From Cerrena zonata (lineage: Eukaryota > Basidiomycota > Agaricomycetes > Polyporales > Cerrenaceae): DNA of 64,000 bases. The notes beneath the pieces are model-generated. The model saw only the letters and a list, made by a program, of their open reading frames with translations. It searched no databases and had not been told where the DNA came from. This document shows positions 38,802 to 49,621 of the stretch, in pieces (position 1 is the stretch's first letter; every line of letters begins with the position of its first letter). The stretch spans positions 248,001 to 312,000 of the forward strand of contig JASBNA010000033.1 in NCBI GenBank assembly GCA_038087015.1, given 5' to 3'. The position numbers were made by a program, and so were the translations under genes.

Positions 38802-41111
38802 ATGTTACAGTCTAGCAGGGCTCTACTATATAATAGCTTCAAGTTCCGGATACGGAGTCTCTCATCTTGCAGCATACGACTGCAAGCTCAGACTTTGACC
38901 TCTTCAGGTTTGAAAACTTATGAACCTCCTAGCATACGACCTGACTTATTCACGAGTCAGAACATACCGAAACAAAATTATCTTTTACTTGATAATGAAA
39001 CATACCCCAATCCATTATTCAGCATGTCCAAAGAATCGATCAGTGAGCTATCCAAAGCCGAATTCAACCATTTGATTCAAATACCATATCGTGACATATC
39101 TGAAACCCACCAGTTCTGTTTGAATATCATTAGACTAATTAACGAAATATTGATGACCGACACCACCAAAGCTGTATATATCTATAACTCCTTACAAGAT
39201 AACGACATGAAACTTCTGATCCGAGATACTTTGGAACATATTTTTGAAAAAGACCCAATTAAGAGCTCATTATTTGCATGGATGATTGATCCTACTAGTA
39301 GGAAGTCAAGAGGAATGTTCATCAAAAATGTTATTCATCTATCTTCTCAAGATAAGCCTAAAGAAGAGAGATCTCTAATGATTTTAGCTTATTTTACAAA
39401 ATTATCGGAACTTAACATTGTCAATACCTATCCCTTTGTTTTGAAATCAGTTTTTATAAATATGGTGGATAATTTTTCAAAGGATCAATATAGAGATCTT
39501 TTTTCATATCTTGTACATTTGAATGTCCGCCCTAATGACGATGATAGATTAAACAAAATAAGAGTTCACCTTCTAGAAGGATCACTACTAGATAAGTTCG
39601 TTGCAATGACTGGGTGGGTGAATCCAAAATGGCATCATATCAATAAGGTAGACTTCCCGCCGACGCATATGGAAAAAATGATTAATTTCTTCACATTGAA
39701 TGAATTGAAAATGAGTGCTACTCATTATATAAATTGTCTTGATATTCTGAATTCCAAAATGTTCACAGAGTTATTGGTGGCAAAATTTGAGTTGAAATCA
39801 AGTACCATTGTCAAACTAGGATACCAAATCGAACCTCGTGTGATAAAAAGAGAGATCCAAGCCATATATGATACTATTTTATTACATGCTATAAAGTTCA
39901 AGGGGGCCCTCAGCTTCATAAAAGTTTTAAAGTATTTTGTTGAAAATGATTTGGATGTTACAGTGGATACTTTATTAATGGTAATGAAAAATTTAAGGGA
40001 ACAGAAATATTATAAAGAAGCCTTGACTATAGTAAACCATTTCCATCTTGAAAGCTTAAGCTCATTGGAGAAACAAAAATTGGCAGAAGAAATTTTATTA
40101 TTAATTGATGCTAAGTATCCAAATTCACCGAAAATTTTACTCGGATATATAGCCACCATCTATAATAATCCTGAGCTGAATGATGTTTTGAGCATCCTAA
40201 AGGATTTAGGATTAATGGATCTAGTCTATCAGCAAAAGATCAGTGAACCTTTTGATTTTCTTCAAAAAGCCAATGTGGATGCAAAATTGACTGGGTTGAA
40301 ATTAACCCCAGAAGTTTTTTGTAAATTCTATAGAGTGGTACTTGAACTGTCTAAGCCTGATCATAACGAGTTGAATCTTTTATATACAGCTTTCAAAGAA
40401 GCTGCAAATTCTCCACTGAACAATGAGTTATTCCAAGGCTTCAACATGAATGATGAAGTAGTAAAATACATTATAGAATATCTTCTTAAAAGCAATCCTT
40501 CCTTACCAACAATCGAACAAAATCTAGTCACAAATCCAGCCGCCTTCAAGTTCGCTGCTCATATAATGGATGATTTCCACGAGGCTTTCCCATCTATTCC
40601 AAGGAAAAACAGATCGAGGTATCTATATGACCTTTTAATCATGAGCAGTGTCCATCAACATCGCGATGTGGATTTTGCATCAAAAATGATTAGACATTCC
40701 CGCAGATTCGGCTTACCTTTTACATATCACCAAGTTTCGCCATTCATAATATACCATTATAACCGCCGGGAACACCACGCTGCTAAAAGATGGTATGACG
40801 TTCTAGTCAAGTCGGGAGCTGACATGAGAGCAAGGTCGTCCAAAGAAATATATAAAATAGCTCGTGAACTACAATGGGATGTTTATGGTTTTGCATACCG
40901 TAAACTGTTGATTCATAAGAACCATAAAGCCCGTGAGTTATCAAATGAGCTTCTACTTGACCCCATGTCTCGCTTAGAAGATACCAAGGATCCAGAAGAT
41001 ATGATAACTGACGAATTAATCGATACTGATTATCAAGATACTAACGTTGAGGATCAAATATTGTCCTTACTCGACCAATTGAGAAAACCAGTGGAATCAG
41101 ACACTGACTAG
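38802..41111 (+). CDS. Large predicted mitochondrial protein, PPR-like, unidentified
   Basis: The 769-residue product starts with MLQSSRALLYNSFKFRIRS, a basic amphipathic stretch typical of mitochondrial import. The rest is almost entirely helical, with many LxxAL/YxxALxIxxxF-type pairs (for example LLMVMKNLREQKYYKEALTI and FASKMIRHSRRFGLPFTYHQ) that resemble degenerate pentatricopeptide helices. Yeast proteins of this size and layout are usually activators of individual mitochondrial mRNAs or rRNA, but none is recognised here. The C-terminus is acidic. I use the ATG at 38802, as the frame upstream begins with TTG. The coding call is firm; the function is inferred only by class. Confidence 0.7.
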   Translation: MLQSSRALLYNSFKFRIRSLSSCSIRLQAQTLTSSGLKTYEPPSIRPDLFTSQNIPKQNYLLLDNETYPNPLFSMSKESISELSKAEFNHLIQIPYRDISETHQFCLNIIRLINEILMTDTTKAVYIYNSLQDNDMKLLIRDTLEHIFEKDPIKSSLFAWMIDPTSRKSRGMFIKNVIHLSSQDKPKEERSLMILAYFTKLSELNIVNTYPFVLKSVFINMVDNFSKDQYRDLFSYLVHLNVRPNDDDRLNKIRVHLLEGSLLDKFVAMTGWVNPKWHHINKVDFPPTHMEKMINFFTLNELKMSATHYINCLDILNSKMFTELLVAKFELKSSTIVKLGYQIEPRVIKREIQAIYDTILLHAIKFKGALSFIKVLKYFVENDLDVTVDTLLMVMKNLREQKYYKEALTIVNHFHLESLSSLEKQKLAEEILLLIDAKYPNSPKILLGYIATIYNNPELNDVLSILKDLGLMDLVYQQKISEPFDFLQKANVDAKLTGLKLTPEVFCKFYRVVLELSKPDHNELNLLYTAFKEAANSPLNNELFQGFNMNDEVVKYIIEYLLKSNPSLPTIEQNLVTNPAAFKFAAHIMDDFHEAFPSIPRKNRSRYLYDLLIMSSVHQHRDVDFASKMIRHSRRFGLPFTYHQVSPFIIYHYNRREHHAAKRWYDVLVKSGADMRARSSKEIYKIARELQWDVYGFAYRKLLIHKNHKARELSNELLLDPMSRLEDTKDPEDMITDELIDTDYQDTNVEDQILSLLDQLRKPVESDTD

Positions 41112-41597
41112 CATCCATGTAAATATCACCTCATACACATATCCAATTAAACACACTAGTATATACAACCTTATAGCCATTCAAATACATTATAGACATA
41201 CTTTCCAATATTTGATGTACGGGCCTGTCACAAATTGAAATTTAGTTAATTTTTTTTTTTTTTTTGTTGATATTTACAAAATGACCGAAAATGGAGACAA
41301 AATTAAATCTACTAACAAAATTTGATGATGTTTTGAATTTATTTATTGCACAAATTAAAGTACTAACAAATTTTGCATTATTAACATCTAATTGACAACT
41401 TGAATAGTTTAAGCTCCAGGAACTCTCAAGCTTTGTTTTGAGATTAAAAAGTTTTGTTTACACCTTCTTTTTCTTCTTATCAAAAAATATAAGCAAATCC
41501 ATACCGAAAACACTACTATTGATCTACAAATAACTTGAATCATAAGACTTCATCTAGTTCCTCGAATACAAACAATTGACTAGAGTTCATAGAAGAG
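41112..41597. other. Intergenic region upstream of ASE1
   Basis: This is about 490 bp of A+T-rich sequence. It includes a T-run at 41250-41265 and two TACTAAC heptamers (41310-41316 and 41361-41367) that resemble branch sites, but no splice donor or exon fits them. Confidence 0.5.
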
Positions 41598-44596
41598 ATG
41601 AGTTTTGCTGAAAGCACGAATAGTCAACAAGAAATACTTCTGCAATTAGAAGACGTATCTCCTTGGAATCAAGAGCCTGCTGGACAAGACGTAACTGATC
41701 ACTGCAGACTTATAAGTGAAAAAGTTCGTAATAGAGTGACCAGCTCCAGCTCCACATCTAATAACAGTAAGACTCTTGTGTCTACTCCTTTGAGGAAAAC
41801 CTCGAAAGATAGCCTCAATGGGTCAATGGTTATGGATAATTTGAATGATACTCAAGAAATTGATAATCAAAGTAATTTCAGTCTAACGAAAAATGGACAA
41901 TTTGATGCCATTGCATCTAACGTTAATCAAACAATTGAAGAACTCAACAATATCTACAGTCAAATCGGCTATTCCTCCACAGAAATATCGATAAAGAAAT
42001 CACAGATATTTCAGGTCATTGATGATACTATTTCCTCATTTGCTGATAATTTGAGAAGAGAACAGACCATTATAGAAAATGAATGCGAATGGTTACGACA
42101 GCAAATTAGAGTAATTCTTTCTATGATCAATGATGCTAGTGGTGATAAGTATCTCAAATTGATAAGTAAAGGAGTTGTTTTCAATAATAAGGAATTGTTT
42201 GAACAAGGCTATAAGCAAGAAATTCTTGAAAAATTAACTAATCTAAAGAATCGTAAAAGTCGATTTTACGCAAGCTCTCCATTCAATGATGCCAGTATAT
42301 CAACGGATAGTGAACATGAAATATCTTTACAGAATCAGTATGAACATATGCTACATAACGTCCCAGAATTATCACTTCTTCAATCAAAAGGAAGACTCAA
42401 TTCAATATTTCTTGAAGTGATCAAAAATTTCATCAGATCGTTCAAAAAATTTAATTCTTTGAATCTTGAGTACCTAGACACAATCGATTCTATAGGTCAA
42501 TTTTATTCTTCAAATGCTAATGTGAACATCCTTAAAGCCTTACCATCGAAAGTTGAAGCAGAAAATCATCAAATTTTGATTGAAAATTTTGAAAGTGTGA
42601 TTAAAGAATTGAAATTAAATGATAGTGGGAATGTAATCCTGAATTTAGCAAGTTCCAAAACTGCTGATGACCACTATGCTTTCATTATTTCGAGCCCTCG
42701 TAAATTGAAACAAAACGGTCCAATAAACTATGATGATCATCACGCTCATGATATCCCAAACAGTAAATCCAATCAAGGTACTGAAAAGCTTATGGATTCC
42801 TTAAGAGATTTGAACCATCAAATTGTGCATGTTATTCGAAGCTTGAAAATTACCAAGCTAACCCCGGAATTTATTGCTAATCTACAAAATGAAATAAAGT
42901 ACTGTAAAGATGAAGCCGATCAAAGAAAGCTTCAAATGTCAAACATAATAACGGAATGCTTATCACTTATAAATACCCTCCATATGACTGACGATCAATT
43001 GGTTAATACCCAAAAGCTGATTGACGGCAGTGATCAATCTAACACATTACCTAATGACGGTTACTTTGACAGCGAAACACTAAAATTTATACAGAAAGAA
43101 CCTAGAGAATTTGGTTTAATGGATCAACATTTCGAATTCGTCAATAAGCTTGCTTCTACCTTATCAAAAATAAAAATTACAAAGCAAAAGAAATGGGACT
43201 ATTACCTAGATTCATGCAGTAAAATTTGGGATAAACTTGGGGAAAATAGAGATCAAGTTGAAAATTTCTTAAACGCTAATAGCTCACTCACTGATTTATC
43301 GTTGATGAATTTTAAAGTTGAATTGAACAGGTTATTGGCTAAAAGATCGGAATTCATTGAGAACTTTATTGCTGATGCAAAAATCGAAATTGAGGCATTG
43401 TGGTCAAAGATGTTTTATTCTGACGAAGAAAAGAGATCTTTCAAATATTTTGATTATGATATTAATGATGATTTTTTGGATAAGGAGCTTGTTCTCAGTG
43501 AACACGAACAAGAACTTAGAGAGTTGAAAAAATCCTACGAATTAAAGGAACCAATTCTTTCTCTCTATTCCCAAATATTGGAATTATTCGAGGATCAAAA
43601 GTTCCTCCAAGAATCTTCAAAAGATTCCTCCAGATTACTTAGCAAAAATTCTTGCAAGATCCTTTTAAATGAAGAAAAACTAAGAAAGAAGATTAACAAG
43701 AATATGCCAAAATTGATCTCAGAAATCAAGACAGGAAATTGTCAAATTCAATAGGAGAGCTAGCGAACAAAAACCAATTTCGATAAATGGAGAAGATTTT
43801 CTTGAAAAAATTATGTCAATCGAATCTCAACTCGTTAGCGAGAAAGGTAACAGAAGTAGGATCAGCAGAAGTACCAGTCAACAAGTTTCGCCTAGGAAGG
43901 TGAATCCCTTCTACTCTTAGATCTTCACCAATTAGAAGGCCACCCGTGAATCACAAACCTGTAACCATGAATTCCAGGTCAAAAGGAGGTATATCTCCCA
44001 AGAATTTGAGATCAAACCATCCATCTATTTTATCTCCTACCAAAAATTCTCATATCAACAATAATAGAATAGCAAAGCCTAGAGCAAAGACGTCAATTAA
44101 AGCTAAACATAATACAGCCCCAAGCTCTAGATTAGAAAGTCCCATAAGGCCTGTTGCAAGAAGCAATTCTAATATTTCTAGAATCGTGGGGACTCAATTA
44201 CAACCCTTAAATACCCCATTGCTGTCTTTCAATGAAAATAAATCTCCAAAGGAAGGTCTTGAGTTCAATACTGATAGTACTATACACTCGAATATTTCAA
44301 GATTTTCGCCTTTGAAAATTAATGACAACCCAGATCTCTATTCAAATGCCCAAAAAATTGATTTCTCCCCAGTGAAAAATTTTGAAGAGCATGATAAGGA
44401 GAACAAAAGATCCAGCTTTAGTTTATCACCAATTAAGATTCTGTCTTTACAAAACGAGAAGGGTGATATCGAACCCGAGACTAATCCAGGTAATCAAGTA
44501 GAAACTTTCACTGCTGACAGCTCCACCATAATAGCTGATGACTATCAAGCATGGAGAGACGAGAAGATCAGACAATTAAATGGGATAAGAAACTAG
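41598..44596 (+). CDS. ASE1: Antiparallel microtubule bundler of the spindle midzone (MAP65/PRC1 family), two frameshifts
   Basis: Ase1 crosslinks antiparallel microtubules in the anaphase midzone and is a target of Ipl1 and Cdk1. The N-terminal half is coiled coil (VNQTIEELNNIYSQIGYSST onward). The spectrin-like microtubule-binding region holds the conserved IEIEALWSKMFYSDEEKRSF near residue 600 and LNEEKLRKKINKNMPKLISE near 700. One-base gains at 43734-43735 and 43906-43908 break the frame; removing them gives 999 codons (S. cerevisiae Ase1 has 885 residues). The regained segment includes PISINGEDFLEKI, a family block. The C-terminal tail has many SP/TP sites (SPIRR, SPTKN, FSPLK, LSPIK) typical of Cdk control. 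Confidence 0.87.
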
Positions 44597-44771
44597 ATAC
44601 GTACTAGTAAACGCTAACGACTTTTGACTTTTTCATAGTAATGACTACAATTCTCTTACAAATTTTTTTTTTTGCAATTTCAAATATATCTTTAACTTTC
44701 TTCATTAATGCATGGTTATACGTAATAAAGTCTATAAACAGGGTTTATTGAAATATATATTGAATGATATT

Positions 44772-45917
44772 TTAAGCGTAGATGACGGAATCTCTCCTAG
44801 GTAAATCTATTGATAGGTTTTCAAAACAAGCATCTATGAAGATCCTTTTCAAAGTGTTGGGTAATCGTAGACCACTTAATGAGATTATACAAGGGTTTTG
44901 TAATAAGTTTAAGATATGAAGATTTTTAGGAAAATCTACTTCCTCGTCACACAATTGAAGTTCGTTACCACTAACGATAAGTACTTTTAAGTTTTCGGGC
45001 CAAAGAATACCATCAAGTTTTTTCAAAGAATTCAACTGAACATCCAAGAATTGTAATGTAGATGGGAATTTAACTCCTTGTAATGTTAGTAAATCGTTGC
45101 AAGAAAAATTAAGAGATAACAAGTTAGGAGGGAAGAAATCATCAACATTTTGAGGAAGATATTTCAACTTATTATTCACCATTGACAAGGATACAATGCT
45201 GGGAGGGAATCTTATATCTTCTATAGAAGTTATGCGATTACTGTCAAGCACTAGTTGGGTCAAATTATTGAAGTTATGCAAACTTCCCAGTAGAAGTTGA
45301 GATAGTTGTACATCAATGAATGGGAGTCTCTGAAACCTTTTCAAATGCAATTTAGTTAAGTTGTTATATAATTTACTACTGGACAAGATTTGAAAAATGC
45401 TCTTCACTTCAAAATTGTCCTCCTTGTCAAAAGGAACTTTATTACACAAGTCAAGGTTTATTTCGAAATTTTTTATCAGCTGAAAGTACCTTTGAGATAA
45501 TTGCAAATTTTTGACAAGTCTATTAAGAACCTGTCTTTGGCAATACTCTGACGAAGGATATTGATCATAAGTATACTTAAGAATAAAAGATCTCGGAACA
45601 ATAGTATAATCAACCCGATCTTCAAAAGCAATAAGTTGATCCAATTCTTTCGAATTGATTTGTTTAATGCAAGTATCATGAATGCCCCATCTAGTCATAT
45701 TTTGTAAGTAGTGGTTACCGTAAAAGATATTCCTCTCATTCATGCTTCGATATATCATCTTTCCAATCTTATTCGAGAATGGGATACATTCAAGGAGAGC
45801 CATGCAAGTATAAACAGGAATAAAGGACAAGATATAATGAATCAATTCAGGGGGTAGATCGTTAATAGTTAACTTTGGGCCCACAAGAACATAACTTTTG
45901 ACGTTTTCTAGGTTCAT
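44772..45917 (-). CDS. F-box and leucine-rich-repeat protein
   Basis: The 381-residue product begins with an F-box at about 17-57 (INDLPPELIHYILSFIPVYT), which would dock on Skp1 in an SCF ubiquitin ligase. From about 190 to 370 there are leucine-rich repeats with the pattern FPPSIVSLSMVNNKLKYLP, FPPNLLSLNFSCNDLLTLQG, FPSTLQFLDVQLNSLKKLDG and FPKNLHILNLLQN, which would form the substrate-binding arc. The recurring F-P-x-x-L unit of about 23 residues is regular. Its substrate is unknown. It is convergent with ASE1. Similar F-box/LRR families are expanded in Candida species; the orthologue was not identified. Confidence 0.8.
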   Translation of the reverse strand: MNLENVKSYVLVGPKLTINDLPPELIHYILSFIPVYTCMALLECIPFSNKIGKMIYRSMNERNIFYGNHYLQNMTRWGIHDTCIKQINSKELDQLIAFEDRVDYTIVPRSFILKYTYDQYPSSEYCQRQVLNRLVKNLQLSQRYFQLIKNFEINLDLCNKVPFDKEDNFEVKSIFQILSSSKLYNNLTKLHLKRFQRLPFIDVQLSQLLLGSLHNFNNLTQLVLDSNRITSIEDIRFPPSIVSLSMVNNKLKYLPQNVDDFFPPNLLSLNFSCNDLLTLQGVKFPSTLQFLDVQLNSLKKLDGILWPENLKVLIVSGNELQLCDEEVDFPKNLHILNLLQNPCIISLSGLRLPNTLKRIFIDACFENLSIDLPRRDSVIYA

Positions 45918-46212
45918 CCATACTCATGAACATTGACAAATAATGTATCTATCAGCAATCAAGATAAATATAAGTAACTCTTTAATTGGGTCCCTATCCT
46001 TTTTTTTTTATTTGATTATCTGATACCCCAGGTTGCAATTCTAAACCCGAGAATCGCGTTTGAAATCGCACTAAAATTTGCACCATTTGATTAAGTCTAC
46101 GAGGATTGCAAAATTACTATTGAAAAGAGGTCTTCTTTGTTTATTCTATAAATACAAACCAAACTATGTTACAACGAGAGAAGTATGATGCCTAAGAATA
46201 ATCGAACTGAAA

Positions 46213-48195
46213 TTAATATCCCACGACTCTATTCTTTTTGGCAGACTTTTTGTTTTTCTTTGAATGTTTCTTACCATTATCTGAACCAGCTTGCACTTTA
46301 TGGAAAGGAGTACTCATATTACCCTTTACATTATTCATTTTGAAGAATTCTTTATCCAAGTCGTCACCGGCACTTTCTAAAGCAGCTTGCTTCCCACCAT
46401 AAAACAATGTTTTAGCACCACTTGAGGAACTATCAGCATTTTCACTTTTACTTTGACCGGAGGATTGATCACCAATATGCATTGAGAAATTTAATTTCGA
46501 TAAGTCATTTGCCAAGTCAAATTCATCAATTTGTAAACTTTTGGCAGATAATGCAGTTTTAATTTGTTGTTGTCTGGTTTCAGGTAAACTTTCTAAAGTA
46601 TAAATACCATGGTTGAATTCTCTTGCTTCTTCAATAGAAGGTAAATCCCATTCATTTTCACTTATCTTTTTTGGAGGAGGATTGATGAAAAGTAATTTAC
46701 CATTCACATAATCTTTCAAAATGTATCTTGACGCTCTTGGTTCATCGGCACTACCAAAACCTTGAGTCATATACCCTCTTGCTCTAGCATAAGCATTTAA
46801 TAATTCTCTTGCATTTGGATATATACCATTACCACCATCTTCTACTTTTTGAATTGGAATGTGAATACCATAAAGGGCTTCAAGGTAATATTTAGGAATT
46901 CTTTGAGTAACAAGTGATACAGGAGGAATATGCTCACGTAATTGATCAATTGGTAAAACACCATTACAAACTAATTCACCATTAGTATAAGCAAAGTTAG
47001 GAAAAACTAAACCAGGACAATCACATAATAAAACATCAGGAGATAAATGAAGTGTTTGGAAATGCTTAGTTTTACCTGGAGTTGCAGAAACGGAGACTTT
47101 TTTAGAACCAATTAATGCATTAATAGTAGAAGATTTACCAACATTTGGATAACCGACTAAACCAATTTGTAATTTACGATCAGGGAAATCTTCAGTTTGT
47201 TCGAATTTAGGAGCGGCAGTCATAAAAAGGTTTTCTAATTCATCAATTTTCAAAATTCTAATAGAGTCATCAGTTTCATTATCAACAGGCTGTTTTTCAT
47301 TGTTTTCGGAAGGAGTATAATTTGGATCCTGCTTTTGTTGTTCGAGTTCTTCTAATTCCTTAGCTAAGATTTCATTAGCTTCAGCTGCTGAGAAAAAAGC
47401 AAAACTAATGTTTCTAGTCTTGAAATAATCCGCCCAGGCTATTCTTTGTGGTCTAGTTAATAAATCAGCTTTATTAACTAATAATAAGTTCTTCTTAGCA
47501 TTATTTTCATTTGGTTTACTAGAATCATCAACATATTTTTCTAAATCAATAGATCTAAAAAATAATGGATTTCTTGCATCAACAATTTGAACCACCAAAT
47601 CACATCTTTCAACAACTCTCCATAATTGTCTCCAAACTTCTAAATTTCTTTCGAAAGGAGTTAATAACAAATCATGGCTTTCAGTCAATTCTGCTAAATG
47701 ACGTCTCCAATCTAAGAATGCTAAATTTTCCTGTCTTTCAATTTGTAATTTCAGTTGATTTTTATTCCATTTAGGTCTTCTTGGAATAACTAATTTATTT
47801 TCAAAAAGTTGATGTTTTCTAAGGATTTCTAAAAGTTCTTCTTGACTTAGTAATCCAGATTGATTCATAATAGCAGTATTACCAACTTTAATAATTTTTA
47901 CTTGTTGGCCCTTCTCTGCAGTGAAATCGGTATCAGCTAATTGGGCTGTATTCAAAAATTCATCCAATGAATTTTCTTGAGTAACGGATCTTAATTTCAC
48001 CCAACCGGCTTCTTTTTTATCAGTTGTGAATCTCATTTCACCATCTGGTAAGTATTGAATATTATTTTCCATCTTTCTTTGATTTGCAATTGTTCTACCC
48101 AACCCAATCTGATTTTTATTCTTATGGGCGATGGGCTTTGGACCCTTTGGGATCCTGAACTTCTTTGGTTCCGGATGTAAAGGCTGTTTATTCAT
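46213..48195 (-). CDS. LSG1: Circularly permuted GTPase Lsg1 (60S export-adaptor release)
   Basis: Lsg1 is the cytoplasmic GTPase that triggers release of the export adaptor Nmd3 from pre-60S subunits. The G motifs are circularly permuted: G4 (VNKADLLTRPQRIAW) near residue 240 precedes G1 (GYPNVGKSSTINALIG) near 346 and G3 (DCPGLVFPNF) near 390. The C-terminal block LLNAYARARGYMTQGFGSAD is a family signature. An acidic insert lies before G1 and the extreme C-terminus is very basic (KKHSKKNKKSAKKNR). At 660 residues it is close to the 640 of S. cerevisiae. A CACGTG site lies about 120 bp upstream. It is intact in one frame. Confidence 0.95.
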   Translation of the reverse strand: MNKQPLHPEPKKFRIPKGPKPIAHKNKNQIGLGRTIANQRKMENNIQYLPDGEMRFTTDKKEAGWVKLRSVTQENSLDEFLNTAQLADTDFTAEKGQQVKIIKVGNTAIMNQSGLLSQEELLEILRKHQLFENKLVIPRRPKWNKNQLKLQIERQENLAFLDWRRHLAELTESHDLLLTPFERNLEVWRQLWRVVERCDLVVQIVDARNPLFFRSIDLEKYVDDSSKPNENNAKKNLLLVNKADLLTRPQRIAWADYFKTRNISFAFFSAAEANEILAKELEELEQQKQDPNYTPSENNEKQPVDNETDDSIRILKIDELENLFMTAAPKFEQTEDFPDRKLQIGLVGYPNVGKSSTINALIGSKKVSVSATPGKTKHFQTLHLSPDVLLCDCPGLVFPNFAYTNGELVCNGVLPIDQLREHIPPVSLVTQRIPKYYLEALYGIHIPIQKVEDGGNGIYPNARELLNAYARARGYMTQGFGSADEPRASRYILKDYVNGKLLFINPPPKKISENEWDLPSIEEAREFNHGIYTLESLPETRQQQIKTALSAKSLQIDEFDLANDLSKLNFSMHIGDQSSGQSKSENADSSSSGAKTLFYGGKQAALESAGDDLDKEFFKMNNVKGNMSTPFHKVQAGSDNGKKHSKKNKKSAKKNRVVGY

Positions 48196-48313
48196 ATTGA
48201 ACTACTTAATTGCTAATACTGATATGAAAGAATCAATATAATGGTCTTCATTTGTAAGATTTAAGTCTTCCCTTTTTTTTTTTGCTCGATGCCCCAAAAA
48301 TTTCCGGTCACGT

Positions 48314-48319
48314 CACGTG
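48314..48319. promoter_or_regulatory. CACGTG E-box (Cbf1-type) upstream of LSG1
   Basis: TCACGTCACGTGAT has one full E-box and an overlapping half site, about 120 bp before the LSG1 ATG. An AAAAATTT core lies about 20 bp away on the side farther from... the ATG-proximal side near 48295, resembling RRPE. Cbf1 regulates ribosomal genes in Candida. Confidence 0.5.
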
Positions 48320-48361
48320 ATACAACAACCGGAACTTCTATTATGATTAACGGCCATTGAT

Positions 48362-48415
48362 TCAAGCCATTCAAGCCATTCAAGCCATTGAAGTCATTGA
48401 AGCCATTCAAGCCAT
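48362..48415. repeat. 9-bp tandem repeat (TCAAGCCAT units)
   Basis: Six head-to-tail nonamers are visible: three TCAAGCCAT, then TGAAGTCAT, TGAAGCCAT and TCAAGCCAT, with a degenerate AAGCCATT following near 48424-48431. The array is noncoding. Confidence 0.85.
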
Positions 48416-48554
48416 TAGATTAAGCCATTTATTTGAGTCATTATTAATAAATACAAGATACTACAGTGCAAAATCAGTATGAAAATTAATTAACGATCGT
48501 AGTCAAAGATGTGAAAGAACAAGTAATTTAAAAAAGATATAGTTTGAACAACAT

Positions 48555-49245
48555 CTAAATATATTGGGATAACCATTTGAAACCTTCTCCGTAACCAGAT
48601 CTCATAACAACAGAAACCATAAAGACTTCCAAAGGTCTGGTACCTTCAGCTAATTTGATACCATCTTTACCGGTAGTACCAAAAAGGTTTAATGCGGTTT
48701 TCAATTCCATTTCACTAACAGCAGTTGGGGCATCGATTTTATTACCCAAAATTAAGAAAGGAACCGAGTTTAATTCTTCGATTCTGAACAAAGATTCCAA
48801 TTCAGCTCTAGATTCAGCTAATCTTTCAGGATCAGCAGCATCAACTAAAAAGACAATACCATTAACTTCAGGGAAATAATCTTTCCATAAACGACGAGCT
48901 TGTTGATGGCCACCCAAATCAAAAGTGGTGAATCTAACATTACCAATGGCTAATTCTTCTGAAGTAGGATGTAATGTTGGTTGTAAAGTAGCTAATCTAT
49001 CATTTTTCAACATATGTAATAAGGTAGTTTTACCGGCGTTATCCAAACCCAAAAATAATAATTTGGCATGCTTATTCCATAACCCCAAAGAGGCTAAGAT
49101 GTCTTGGACTATTACTTGTTAGTATCAAATTTAAAATTTTTTTTTCACTTTATTTATTTCACTTCACTGGTCACTTTCCTTGTATCAATTGCAAGTAACC
49201 GGGGTAAACAGAAATCATTTACATACACCATTCGAATATAAACAT
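48555..49245 (-). CDS. SAR1: COPII small GTPase Sar1, with one intron
   Basis: Sar1 nucleates COPII vesicle coats at ER exit sites. Exon 1 (49245-49227, 19 nt) encodes MFIFEW plus one base; exon 2 (49108-48555) continues [20 protein letters not shown]. Spliced, the product is 190 residues, exactly the S. cerevisiae length. G1 is GLDNAGKT (27-34), followed by [15 protein letters not shown] (switch I), [17 protein letters not shown] (switch II) and NKID. The short hydrophobic N-terminus made by exon 1 is the amphipathic membrane-inserting helix needed for function, so an unspliced model starting at an internal codon would miss it. Confidence 0.95.
49109..49226 (-). other. SAR1 intron (118 nt)
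   Basis: The donor is GTATGT at 49226-49221, the perfect branch heptamer TACTAAC is at 49124-49118, and the acceptor TAG is at 49111-49109. The join rebuilds a Phe codon and the conserved Sar1 N-terminus. Confidence 0.95.
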
Positions 49246-49621
49246 TATGAGTTGTATATTTAAAAAGAAATGTACGAATCGATATCAACAATTCAATAAT
49301 CTTTTAATGAATTGATTTTGTTTCTCTTGATAAGCAAGGAGAAAACTAAAAAAAATAGTGAGAGACGTGTTGAAAATTGTTTTACTGGTGCAAACTTTTC
49401 AATACTTGGCCAAGTGGCACGACCCCAATATGCTAATACCAATTAGCTCTGGTATCTTGCAAGGATATACTATCCCTTTCTGGTCTTGATATAATTAGCC
49501 GATTGTAAATAGAGGGATGGATGCATTGGATACATCAGAAGCCACGGAAGAAAAAGGGGAAAGAGATCATGGGAGAAGAGACTACGGAATACATAATTAC
49601 TGCAAAACTTGAAAGGTAAAT
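49246..49621. other. SAR1 promoter and monooxygenase 3' region
   Basis: This gap of about 375 bp lies between two minus-strand genes and has no striking motif or gene. Confidence 0.45.

Larger units (their letters stand above)
48196..48554. other. LSG1 promoter region with Cbf1 site and 9-bp tandem repeat
   Basis: The gap contains CACGTG at 48314-48319, preceded by a second TCACGT, and a run of 9-bp repeats at 48362-48415. The rest is SAR1 3' sequence. No gene is seen. Confidence 0.6.

Noticed and set aside
41310..41367. Two perfect TACTAAC heptamers before ASE1
   Set aside because: There is no matching GTATGT donor or upstream exon, and ASE1 starts cleanly at the ATG at 41598.
46213..48195. 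A horizontally acquired bacterial-type GTPase
   Set aside because: The motif order and flanking blocks are those of eukaryotic Lsg1; there is no composition change.
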